52,224 bases of DNA from Candidatus Methylomirabilota bacterium (lineage in GTDB: Bacteria > Methylomirabilota > Methylomirabilia > Methylomirabilales > 2-02-FULL-66-22): the NCBI GenBank assembly GCA_026387775.1, contig JAPLLC010000092.1:1-52224 (forward strand). The letters run 5' to 3'. Made by a program: the position numbers and the translations under genes. The notes beneath the pieces are model-generated. The model saw only the letters and a program-made list of their open reading frames with translations, had not been told where the DNA came from and made no database searches. Below are positions 8,564-15,704 of this stretch, piece after piece; the first letter of the stretch is position 1, and each line of letters begins with the position of its first letter.

Positions 8564-9462
8564 CGCGTCACCTCCGCCAGCGCCGCCTGGTACTGGTCGG
8601 CCGTCAGGTGTCCGGCGTGCCAGCCGTCGCTGGCCTCCATGAAAGATACCCCCTTCCCCTTTACCGTGTGAGCGAGGATCAGGCGGGGCTTGCCCGGGGC
8701 GGTCTCCGGTCGCCGAGCGGTCTCCAGCGCGTTGATCACGGCAGGCAGGTCGTGGCCGTCCACCTCCACGACGTGCCAGCCGAAGGCCGCCCACTTGGCC
8801 CCGAAGGGGTCGAGGGTCATCACGCAGTTCCGCGGGCCGGTCACAAAGCGATTGTTGTCGTCCACGATGGCCACCAAGTTGTCGAGGCCGAAGTGGGCGG
8901 CGGCCATGGCGGCCTCCCAGGTCTGTCCGGCGGTGCACTCGCCGTCGGAAAGCACCGCGAACACCCCCACGGGCGGCCCCCCTTCGCGCTGCGCCCGATA
9001 GCGGCCCCCCCATGCCATCCCCGCTCCCGCCGACAGGCCCATCCCCAAGGAGCCCGTGGGAATCTCGGCCCCGGGGGTGTCCATGTTGACATGCTCCTGC
9101 AGTATGCTGTGCGGGCGGTTGAACGAGTCGAAGAGCCGCTCGCGGGGGAAGAAGCCTCGCCAGGCCATGGCCACGTACATGGCAGCGGACGCATGTCCTT
9201 TGGACAAGAGGAACCGATCGCGGGCCGACCACCCGGGATTCGACGGGTCGAGTCGCAAGATGCGAAAGAAGAGGACGGCCAGGAGCTCGACCAGTGAAAG
9301 CTCGCCGCCGAGATGGCTCGACTGGGTGCCGGAGTGCCGGGTGAGGTCAAGGAGATCCTTGCGGAATTCGCGACAGAGCCATTGGAGCGCCCCAAGCTCC
9401 GCCGGTACAGGAACTGAACCGGGTGCATACTGGCCGTCCGGGAGGCGCTGGCAGCTTGCCAT
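8560..9462 (-). CDS. Transketolase, N-terminal subunit
   Basis: A 300-residue protein corresponding to the thiamine-diphosphate pyrophosphate-binding half. It has FLLSKGHASAAMY with the catalytic His, and the ThDP/Mg motif as SDGECTAGQTWEAAM ending in VDDNN, with Ser replacing the first Gly of the usual GDG. The start at 9462 follows AAGGAG; its stop overlaps the C-subunit start by ATGA, which favours equal synthesis of the two chains. It is preceded at 47 bp by the PHP-domain gene. It probably feeds sugar or polyol carbon into pentose phosphates, though some cluster-encoded split transketolases act in specialised sugar synthesis. Confidence 0.93.
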   Translation of the reverse strand: MASCQRLPDGQYAPGSVPVPAELGALQWLCREFRKDLLDLTRHSGTQSSHLGGELSLVELLAVLFFRILRLDPSNPGWSARDRFLLSKGHASAAMYVAMAWRGFFPRERLFDSFNRPHSILQEHVNMDTPGAEIPTGSLGMGLSAGAGMAWGGRYRAQREGGPPVGVFAVLSDGECTAGQTWEAAMAAAHFGLDNLVAIVDDNNRFVTGPRNCVMTLDPFGAKWAAFGWHVVEVDGHDLPAVINALETARRPETAPGKPRLILAHTVKGKGVSFMEASDGWHAGHLTADQYQAALAEVTR

Positions 9463-9509
9463 GGGACTCCTTAGGCGATCCCCGCCCGGGCCGTGCAACC
9501 GCGACGCTG

Positions 9510-10382
9510 CTACGGTCGCCAGTCGGGATCGATGAAGAAGGGCTGGCTCCAGGCGCTGCCCATCTGGGCGTCCACCACCTCGATCCGGACGTAGGGATCC
9601 CCGGGTCGCGGGGTGTACTCCGCCTGCATCAAGGCGTCCCCGCGTACGCGGGAGGCGGGGTTCGGGTCGCCGGTCATGAACCGGATCTCGATGGCCGGCG
9701 AGCACCAGACCTTGATGGTGTCTCCGACCACCTCGAACTTCTGGAAGTGAGGTCCGGTCGAGGAGTAGAAGTTCCCCGCCTTCAGGTTCGCCAGAACGTC
9801 TTCCGGGGTCAACTGATCCGCGTTCACCACCACCCAGGCCTTCCCCCCCTGGTACGGGATCCGGTGAGCGTCGTCGGCGGCGACCCCCCAGACCCTCACC
9901 CCGCTCCGGAGGAGCTGATCCCAATACTGCAGGGCAAAGCCGTTGTACTCGAGGTAGCTGCACACCACGTTGAGGATCTCGACGGCCGCATACCGGTGGA
10001 GGCCGAGACAGCGCTCCAGGCCAAAGGCGGACCAGTTCGGGTGCGCCAGGATGGCGAGCCCGCCCTGGTCGTTGATGGCGTCGATGGTCTGCTGGTGGTC
10101 GGTAAACGGCTCGACCAGACCCTTGAGATCGAGCCCCACGATGTGATCTCGGCCGCACACGGTGACCTCGTCCGAGGACAGGGCCAGGAAGGCCGGCGTC
10201 GTGAATTGGCTCAGGTCGGTGAAGACATCGTGGTCCGTCACCGCCAGGAACGCGTAGCCGCGATCCCGGTAATAGGCCACGACCTGCTCCGGCGGCCATT
10301 CGCCGTCCGAGAGATTCGAATGGGTGTGGGTGTTGCCGCGATACCACTGGGGCAGGTTCCGATACGGATTCCTGATCTTCAT
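9510..10382 (-). CDS. PHP-domain phosphoesterase-like protein (paralogue 1)
   Basis: A 290-residue PHP-domain protein. Metal ligands are visible as NTHTHSNLSDGE, FLAVTDHD, ILAHPNW and AADDAHR. PHP proteins hydrolyse phosphoester bonds with two or three metal ions; CehA/McbA-type members belong to this shape, so a phosphatase or hydrolase role in sugar-phosphate metabolism is likely. By eye it is about three quarters identical to the second PHP protein at 14569-15444, and the two flank the ABC importer. Its ATG overlaps the HAD phosphatase stop (ATGA), and GGGAG lies about 10 nt upstream. Frames running past this start are shadows. Confidence 0.88.
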   Translation of the reverse strand: MKIRNPYRNLPQWYRGNTHTHSNLSDGEWPPEQVVAYYRDRGYAFLAVTDHDVFTDLSQFTTPAFLALSSDEVTVCGRDHIVGLDLKGLVEPFTDHQQTIDAINDQGGLAILAHPNWSAFGLERCLGLHRYAAVEILNVVCSYLEYNGFALQYWDQLLRSGVRVWGVAADDAHRIPYQGGKAWVVVNADQLTPEDVLANLKAGNFYSSTGPHFQKFEVVGDTIKVWCSPAIEIRFMTGDPNPASRVRGDALMQAEYTPRPGDPYVRIEVVDAQMGSAWSQPFFIDPDWRP

Positions 10383-11068
10383 GCCAGCGTGTCTCCCGTG
10401 CTCGGGTTCTCCTTCACGACCACTTCCCCCTTGATCGTCAAGGTCAGGTCGTCCAGCGTCCCCACCTTCCAGGTGGCCCGTTCCAGTCCCGGGACCTCGC
10501 GCCCCCGCTCCACCGCCACGACCGGCATGCCGGCCGCGTGCGCCGCCGCGACGCCGGACGGACTGTCCTCGATGACCAGGCAGGCGGCCGGAGACAGCTT
10601 CAGCAGGCGAGCGGCAGCCAAGAACGGGTCCGGCGCCGGCTTGGCATGGCTGTAATCCTCGGCCGTGACGATCACGTGAAAGCTCTGCGTCATGACGGCG
10701 CGCCACAGGATTCCCTCGACCTCCAGCCGCCGGGAGCCCGTGGCGATGGCGAGATGGGTTCCCTCGGGGATCCGCCGCAAGAACCGGCCGGCATCCGTGA
10801 ATGGCTGCACCTCATCCAGTCGCTCTTCATACAGCACGTTGCGCCGCGCGATGACCCGCGGGCCGTCGGCCTCGAAGCGCGCGCCCAGGATGTCGCGCAG
10901 ACCGGCCTCCTCGGTCCGGCCGAGCCAGCAACGCGTGAAGTCGTCCCAGGTGAGCGTGACGCCGAGTTCCGCCAGCGCCTGGGCCCCCGCGCGGAACCGG
11001 ACCGGCTCGCTGTCAAACAAGACGCCGTCGAAATCGAACAACACGGCCTTGATCAGGAAGGGATTCAT
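10379..11068 (-). CDS. HAD-superfamily phosphatase/phosphoglucomutase-like
   Basis: A 229-residue HAD hydrolase of the beta-phosphoglucomutase/sugar-phosphatase type: motif I DFDGVLFDSEP, motif II as the IATGS strand, motif III Lys in SHAKPAPDPF, motif IV VIEDSPSGVAAA. A helical cap lies between motifs I and II. Such enzymes dephosphorylate or isomerise sugar phosphates, fitting the importer and transketolase neighbours. The start at 11068 has GGAGG upstream and overlaps the preceding small frame (ATGA); the stop overlaps the PHP start. A 20-codon relic of a second copy lies at 15441-15503. Confidence 0.9.
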   Translation of the reverse strand: MNPFLIKAVLFDFDGVLFDSEPVRFRAGAQALAELGVTLTWDDFTRCWLGRTEEAGLRDILGARFEADGPRVIARRNVLYEERLDEVQPFTDAGRFLRRIPEGTHLAIATGSRRLEVEGILWRAVMTQSFHVIVTAEDYSHAKPAPDPFLAAARLLKLSPAACLVIEDSPSGVAAAHAAGMPVVAVERGREVPGLERATWKVGTLDDLTLTIKGEVVVKENPSTGDTLA

Positions 11069-11316
11069 GCGCGCCTCCGCCACGAGAGACCGGTGGATGT
11101 CGTCATCATCTGTGGATAGATGATGACGAACGTTTCGCCGGAGGTCAAGTCGGGAGTGTTGGGAGTGTTGGGCCTCCCCCAGCCGGCAGGAAAGTAGGTC
11201 ACCCCCTTCAGCCAAGACCGGGCAGAGGTGCTCCTCTCCTGCTCGGGACGGATCGTCGAAATCACCATCCAGTAGAACGGAAACGCGATCAGGAGCGCCG
11301 AGAGGCCCTGCCTCAC
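11065..11316 (-). pseudogene. Remnant of an ABC sugar permease (MalG type, N-terminus only)
   Basis: An 83-codon frame from GTG (11316) to TGA (11065). Its first part, ALLIAFPFYWMVISTIRPEQE, is the typical first membrane span and loop of a MalG-family sugar permease; the rest (SARSWLKGVTYFPAGW and onward) is not permease-like and contains a 9-bp direct repeat. The other five spans and the EAA loop are missing. It overlaps the intact upstream permease by GTGA and the HAD gene by ATGA, so it may still be translated as a short membrane peptide. It differs from the neighbouring permease N-terminus, so it derives from another permease. Confidence 0.55.
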
Positions 11317-12140
11317 TTCGGTGAGGTGAAGGTGAAGGCCCGTATGATGTGCCGCTGCGCGGCCAGGAAGGTGAGGATCATGGGGACGACGACGAACATG
11401 TTGCCCGCCATGATGATGTGCCAGCGCGAGCCGGTCCCCTCCTCGCGGAGCAGCGCCACGCCGAGCGGCAGGGTCCGGACCGCCTCGTCGGTGGTCATCA
11501 CCAGCGGCCAGAAGTAATCGTTCCAGTGGTACACGACGCTGAAGAGCGAGAAGGCGATGATGGTCGGCTTGGCGATGGGCACCAGGATGCGGAAGATGAT
11601 CTGCAGGACGTTGGCCCCGTCGATGCGCGCGGCGTCCAAGATGTCGTCGCTGATGCCGTTGAAGGCCTCGCGGATGAGGAACGTCCCCAAGGCGGAGGTG
11701 GCATAGGGCAGGATGATGGCCGCGTAGGTGTTCAGAAGGCCCACCTTGGCGAGCATGATGTAGATGGGAATGAAGCGGATCTGCGGCGGAACCATGAGGC
11801 AGGCGACGACCAGGAAGAAGCAGAGGTCGCGCCCCGGGAACTCGAGCTTGCTGAAGGCGTAGGCCGCCAGGCAGCCCAGGAAGAGCTGGAGGATCAGAAT
11901 GCCGAAGGTGGTGATGACGTTGTTCAGCAGGTAGCGCGGAAACGGACCGGACTGCCATGCCTGGACATAGTTCTCCCAGTGGGGCGGGAGGGGCAGGAGG
12001 CTGGGCGGGAACTGGAGGACGCCCGCCAGGTCCTTCAGCGACGTGGTGGCGATCCAGAAGTACGGGAACACCTCGACCAAGGCGACGATGCCCAAGAGGG
12101 CGATTGCCAGAACGCGGAGTGCTGGGTTTCGGCTCGTCAT
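11313..12140 (-). CDS. ABC carbohydrate transporter permease (MalG/UgpE type)
   Basis: A 275-residue inner-membrane permease with about six spans. The EAA loop that contacts the ATPase is seen as EAFNGISDDILDAARIDGA. The protein begins with a span ending VFPYFWIATTSLKD, diagnostic for the second permease of CUT1 sugar importers. It lies 18 bp after the other permease and downstream of the binding protein, giving the standard order of binding protein, MalF-like, MalG-like. No ATPase gene is present in the window, so a shared MsmX/UgpC-type ATPase elsewhere is presumed. The very long overlapping frame on this strand is a shadow. Confidence 0.93.
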   Translation of the reverse strand: MTSRNPALRVLAIALLGIVALVEVFPYFWIATTSLKDLAGVLQFPPSLLPLPPHWENYVQAWQSGPFPRYLLNNVITTFGILILQLFLGCLAAYAFSKLEFPGRDLCFFLVVACLMVPPQIRFIPIYIMLAKVGLLNTYAAIILPYATSALGTFLIREAFNGISDDILDAARIDGANVLQIIFRILVPIAKPTIIAFSLFSVVYHWNDYFWPLVMTTDEAVRTLPLGVALLREEGTGSRWHIIMAGNMFVVVPMILTFLAAQRHIIRAFTFTSPK

Positions 12141-12158
12141 GGATCGTCCCCGCTTTCG

Positions 12159-13064
12159 CTACCCTACCTGGGTATAGTGCACCTTCCGCTGGAAGACGCG
12201 GTGCTGCACATAGGTGAGCGTCAGGATCAGAGCGAAGCAGATAACGACCGCCGCCGAGGCGCGACCGATGCGGAAGTAGTGGAACGCCTGCTCGTAGATG
12301 TAGAAGACGTAGATGCTGGTGGCGTGGACCGGCCCGCCCTGGGTCATGATGTTGACGATGTCGAAGCCCTGGAAGGTGGCGATGGTCAGCGTGATGAACA
12401 GGAAGACGGTCGTGGGGGCGAGCAGGGGCCAGGTGATGTACCGGAACTGGTGCCAGGCGCTGGCCCCGTCCAGGGAGGCGGCCTCGTAGTAGTCCTGGCT
12501 GATGTTCTGGAGGCCGGCCAGGAAGATGATCATCGGATAGCCGATGACCTTCCAGACGGTGACGCCTACCAGGCTCCAGAGGGCGAGGCGGTGGTTCCCC
12601 AGCCAGTCCACCGGCGGGACGCCGAGGAAGCCGGCGACATAGTTCACCAGCCCATACTGCGGGTCCAGCATCCAGATCCAGAGCAGCGAGACGGCCACCC
12701 AGGAGACGATGTAGGAGGTGAAGATGCAAGCCTGGAAGAGGCTGCTCAGCGCCGTCCGGTTGTTCAGGAGCAGGGCCAGGGCCAGGCCGATCCCCATGGC
12801 CAGGACGACGACGCCCACCGAGTAGGCCAGGGTGTTTCCCAGCACCTCCTGGAACTCCGCGGCCTCGAGCAGCTCCCGGTAGTTCGTGAGTCCGATGAAG
12901 CGCTTGGGCTGCAGCATGTCCCAGGCGAAGAAGCTGAGGTAGAAGGAATAGACGACAGGGTAGATGTAGAAGGCGCTGAAAAAGGCCATCGAGGGCAGGA
13001 TGAGGGCGTAGCCAAGCAGGGTCTGTCGCCGCATCGATCGGGGGCGTCTCATGAGCAGTGGCAT
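12159..13064 (-). CDS. ABC carbohydrate transporter permease (MalF/UgpA type)
   Basis: A 301-residue permease with six predicted spans, opening GYALILPSMAFFSAFYIYP as in UgpA/MalF-like proteins and carrying the EAA loop EAASLDGASAWHQFRYITWP. It forms the membrane channel with the downstream permease. The start is uncertain: ATG at 13064 has GAGG directly abutting it, while the in-frame ATG at 13052 has GAGG 12 nt upstream. It follows the binding-protein gene by 67 bp. The substrate is probably a sugar, polyol or glycerol-3-phosphate-like compound, judged from the family and the gpsA-like neighbour. Confidence 0.93.
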   Translation of the reverse strand: MPLLMRRPRSMRRQTLLGYALILPSMAFFSAFYIYPVVYSFYLSFFAWDMLQPKRFIGLTNYRELLEAAEFQEVLGNTLAYSVGVVVLAMGIGLALALLLNNRTALSSLFQACIFTSYIVSWVAVSLLWIWMLDPQYGLVNYVAGFLGVPPVDWLGNHRLALWSLVGVTVWKVIGYPMIIFLAGLQNISQDYYEAASLDGASAWHQFRYITWPLLAPTTVFLFITLTIATFQGFDIVNIMTQGGPVHATSIYVFYIYEQAFHYFRIGRASAAVVICFALILTLTYVQHRVFQRKVHYTQVG

Positions 13065-13131
13065 CCTCGGAAGAGGGGCGGGGCACGCCGGCCGGCGCGC
13101 CCCGCCGCGTTCTCGGAACCGTCGGGGCGGG

Positions 13132-14415
13132 CTACTTCCCCGCCAGGATGTCGTTGGCCGCCTTCTCGGCGGCGGCCATGGTCTCGTCCACCGTCTTGAG
13201 GCCGATCACCGGGGCCTCCAGGTTCGGCTGGATGACCTCGCGCTGGATCCGGATGAGGGCCGGGGTGAAGGGCATCCGCTGGGCGTACTTGAGCTGATCG
13301 TAGGCCACCTGGTAGTTCGGGTTGGCCTGGTAGAACTTCTGCATCTCGGGGGACTTGATGGCCGGCTCGCTGGTGCAGATGTAGCCGGTGTTCTGCGACC
13401 AGTGGATGGCCTGGGCGGGCTCGGACATCCACTTGATGAAGGCCCAGCCCGCCTCCTTCTGGGCCGGCGTGGCGTCCTTGATCATGACGAAGAAGGTGCC
13501 GCCCGTGGGGGCCGCGAACTGCTCCTTCTTGGGCAGGAAGGCAGTGCCCATCTTGAACTTCACGTTCTCGGTCAGGTAGTTCACGAAGGCGGTGGAGGTG
13601 AAGATCATGGCCGCCTTCTGGGTGATGAAGTCGGTGTTGGTCACCTCCCAGGCGTTGTAGTCCTTGCCCCCGGGCCGCTTCATGATCTTGTGCTTGTTGA
13701 CCATGTCCACCCAGTACTGGAGCGCCTCGCCCCCCTTCTGGCGGAAGGCCGCCTGCTTCCCGTCGGCGCTGAGCAGCGAGCCGCCGGCCTGATACAGCAG
13801 CCCGTGCCAGAACCACCAGTCCACCGGCACCTCGAAGCCCCAGGTCTTGACGTCGTTCCCCTCGCGCACCGTGAGCTTGGCGGCCGCGTCCCGCAGTTCG
13901 TCCCAGGAGGTGGGGACCTTCACGCCCTTCGCATCCAGCAGGTCCTTGTTGTAGTACATGACCGGCATGCTACGGTTGAAGGGGATGGCGAAGAGGGGCA
14001 CCGACTTGCCGAAATAGTCGAAGTAGCCATGCTGCGACAGGGGCTGGACGAACTCCTCGGTCTTGACCCCCGTGGACTTCACGTAGGGCTCCAGGTTCTC
14101 GAACATCCCGCCCTGCCACAGATCCGGCATGGCCTCGCCGATGACGTGGAAGATGGTGGGGGCCGTCTTGGTAGTGATGGCCGCCCGGATCTTGGCCAGG
14201 GCCTGGAAGTAGTCCCCCTGGAAGGAGCCGTCGATGCGGTACTTGGTCTGGCTGCCGTTGAACTTCTTGACCATGTCCTCGGTGACCTGGCGGACCTTGC
14301 CCCCATAGGAGTACCAGAAGGTGGCCGTGATCGGCTCGCCCGCCCAGGCGGGTCCCATCATCGTCAGGCACACCAGGGTAGCCAGCACACACCCCAGCAG
14401 TCTTCGCGTCTTCAT
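13132..14415 (-). CDS. ABC transporter extracellular sugar-binding protein (UgpB-like)
   Basis: A 427-residue family 1 solute-binding protein. It has a Sec signal peptide (MKTRRLLGCVLATLVCLTMM, cleavage at AWA-GE), the typical opening ITATFWYSYGG, and IPFNRSMPVMYYNKDLLDA in the hinge region. The start at 14415 was chosen over ATG 14421 because GGAGG is then 7 nt away. The pattern is closest to glycerol-3-phosphate or sugar-binding proteins (UgpB type). It delivers substrate to the two permeases encoded next. It lies 153 bp downstream of the second PHP gene, with a perfect 16-bp palindrome in that gap. Confidence 0.93.
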   Translation of the reverse strand: MKTRRLLGCVLATLVCLTMMGPAWAGEPITATFWYSYGGKVRQVTEDMVKKFNGSQTKYRIDGSFQGDYFQALAKIRAAITTKTAPTIFHVIGEAMPDLWQGGMFENLEPYVKSTGVKTEEFVQPLSQHGYFDYFGKSVPLFAIPFNRSMPVMYYNKDLLDAKGVKVPTSWDELRDAAAKLTVREGNDVKTWGFEVPVDWWFWHGLLYQAGGSLLSADGKQAAFRQKGGEALQYWVDMVNKHKIMKRPGGKDYNAWEVTNTDFITQKAAMIFTSTAFVNYLTENVKFKMGTAFLPKKEQFAAPTGGTFFVMIKDATPAQKEAGWAFIKWMSEPAQAIHWSQNTGYICTSEPAIKSPEMQKFYQANPNYQVAYDQLKYAQRMPFTPALIRIQREVIQPNLEAPVIGLKTVDETMAAAEKAANDILAGK

Positions 14416-14464
14416 GCTCATGCCTCCGTTACGGTTCGACCGCATCATTAGGCCGTCTTGCCGA

Positions 14465-14480
14465 GGGGCGACGTCGCCCC
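14465..14480. repeat. 16-bp perfect palindrome ahead of the binding-protein gene
   Basis: GGGGCGACGTCGCCCC lies 50 bp upstream of the binding-protein ATG, in the gap after the PHP gene. It could be an operator or an RNA hairpin that protects the abundant binding-protein message. Confidence 0.4.
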
Positions 14481-14568
14481 CGTTGGAACCGGGCTGTCTC
14501 TGGGCGAGTCTCACCTCCCCTCGACGGCCTTGGAGACCCAGACCTCCGCACTGGCGCCTCGCCGCATC

Positions 14569-15444
14569 TCAGGGCCGCCAGTCGGGATCGAGGAAGAAGG
14601 GCTGGCTCCAGGCTGTCTGCATCTGCGCATCCACGACCTCGATCCGGACGTACGCCTCCCCGGGCCGCGGCGTGTATTCGGCCTCCGTCAGGGCGTCACC
14701 ACGGAGACGCAAGGCGGGATTCACGGCCCCCGTCATGAAGCGGACCTCCACCGCCGGCGAGCACCAGGCCTTGATCGTGCCGGCGTCGACCTCGAACCGC
14801 TGGAAGGTGGGGCCGGTCGAGGCATAGAAGTTCCCGCTGCGGATATTGCACACGATCCCCTCCGCCGTCAAGGCCTCTGCGTTCACCATGATCCAGGCCT
14901 TCGCCCCCTGGTAGGGGATCCGGTGGGCATCGTCGGCGGCGACTCCCCACACCCGCACCCCCCGCCGCAGGAGCTGGTCCCACCAGGAGAGGGCATAGCC
15001 GTTGTACTCCAGGTAGTTGCACACCCCATTCAGGATCTCGATCGCCTGGTACCCCTGCCACGCCAGACACTGCTCCACGGTGAGCCATGACCAGTTGGGA
15101 TGGGCGAGGATGGCGAGCCCGCCCTGCGCGGCGATTGCGTCGAGTGTCCGCTGGTGATCGTTGCTGAAGGGCTCCACCACTCCATGGAGACGGAGACCCA
15201 CGATGTGGTCTCGCCCGCGCACGGTCACCTCGTCCGCGGCGAGACCCACGAAGTCCGGTGTGCTGAACGGGGCGAGGTCGGTGAACACGTCATGGTCCGT
15301 CATCGCCAGAAACGCGTAGCCGCGATCCCGGTAGTAGGCCACCACCTGCTCCAGCGGCCATTCGCCGTCCGAGAGCGTCGAGTGGGTGTGCGTGTTGCCT
15401 CGAAACCACTGGGGGTGGTTCCGATACGGATTCCGGATCTTCAT
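14569..15444 (-). CDS. PHP-domain phosphoesterase-like protein (paralogue 2)
   Basis: A 291-residue paralogue of the 9510-10382 protein, with identical metal-ligand motifs (NTHTHSTLSDGE, TDHDVFTD, LAHPNW, AADDAHRIPYQG) and the same C-terminus (DPDWRP). Roughly three quarters of residues match by eye, with changes spread along the length, so the duplication is not recent. GGAGG precedes the start. Its ATG overlaps the stop of the 20-codon HAD relic by ATGA, just as paralogue 1 overlaps an intact HAD gene. It is the first full-length gene of the minus-strand operon that continues into the ABC importer. Confidence 0.88.
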   Translation of the reverse strand: MKIRNPYRNHPQWFRGNTHTHSTLSDGEWPLEQVVAYYRDRGYAFLAMTDHDVFTDLAPFSTPDFVGLAADEVTVRGRDHIVGLRLHGVVEPFSNDHQRTLDAIAAQGGLAILAHPNWSWLTVEQCLAWQGYQAIEILNGVCNYLEYNGYALSWWDQLLRRGVRVWGVAADDAHRIPYQGAKAWIMVNAEALTAEGIVCNIRSGNFYASTGPTFQRFEVDAGTIKAWCSPAVEVRFMTGAVNPALRLRGDALTEAEYTPRPGEAYVRIEVVDAQMQTAWSQPFFLDPDWRP

Positions 15445-15503
15445 GATTCCTCCAGCACCCCATCAAAGTCGAAGAGGATCGCCCGGACCCTCGAATCATT
15501 CAC
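15441..15503 (-). pseudogene. HAD phosphatase gene reduced to 20 codons
   Basis: From GTG at 15503 the frame reads MNDSRVRAILFDFDGVLEES and stops. Residues 1-17 match a HAD N-terminus including motif I (compare the intact neighbour, MNPFLIKAVLFDFDGVLFDS); everything after motif I is gone. The stop overlaps the PHP ATG exactly as in the intact HAD-PHP pair, so an internal deletion that joined the beginning to the last codons is the simplest explanation. It cannot be an active enzyme but may still act as a leader peptide coupling translation to the PHP gene. Confidence 0.65.
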
Positions 15504-15564
15504 GCCCGCTTCCCCCCATTCCTCCTGACAATCATCTGTAGCGTTCGCAGTCACCGTCGTGCTT

Positions 15565-15596
15565 GATATGTCATATGGTATATCAGATGGCATATT
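15565..15596. promoter_or_regulatory. Candidate GntR-type operator in the divergent promoter
   Basis: An AT-rich island in GC-rich DNA. It holds the palindrome ATATGTCATAT (15566-15576), the near-palindrome TGGTATATCA (15576-15585), and a direct repeat ATGkCATAT at 15568 and 15587, 19 bp apart. It lies between the divergent sugar operons, the second of which ends with a GntR/FCD regulator gene, and abuts the plus-strand -35 box. FCD regulators bind similar GTATAC-centred sites; assignment to this regulator is inference. Confidence 0.45.
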
Positions 15597-15623
15597 GCTC
15601 ACAACCCAAATCTCTGTTAAACT
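15595..15623 (+). promoter_or_regulatory. Candidate promoter for the gpsA-like operon
   Basis: TTGCTC (15595-15600), a 17-nt spacer and TAAACT (15618-15623). The -35 box overlaps the candidate operator, so repressor binding there would block RNA polymerase. Confidence 0.4.
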
Positions 15624-15704
15624 TGATTTTACAGCTTGTCACCCCCGACGCGGCAGCCAAGAGTCGACGTCGAATTTCTCGGTCTCCTCTTCCAGGAGGC
15701 ACGT

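Noticed and set aside
8564-9232. N-terminal extension of the transketolase C subunit
   Set aside because: It overlaps the N-subunit gene in another frame; the ATGA junction and GGAGG fix the start at 8563.
11065-13086. A 673-codon minus-strand frame spanning the permease genes
   Set aside because: Apart from its last about 83 codons it is a GC-rich shadow: low-complexity Arg/Pro/His content, while the other frame encodes clear permeases.
13051-14451. A 466-codon plus-strand frame
   Set aside because: Antisense to the binding-protein gene; composition is Gly/Leu/Val/Asp-rich shadow.
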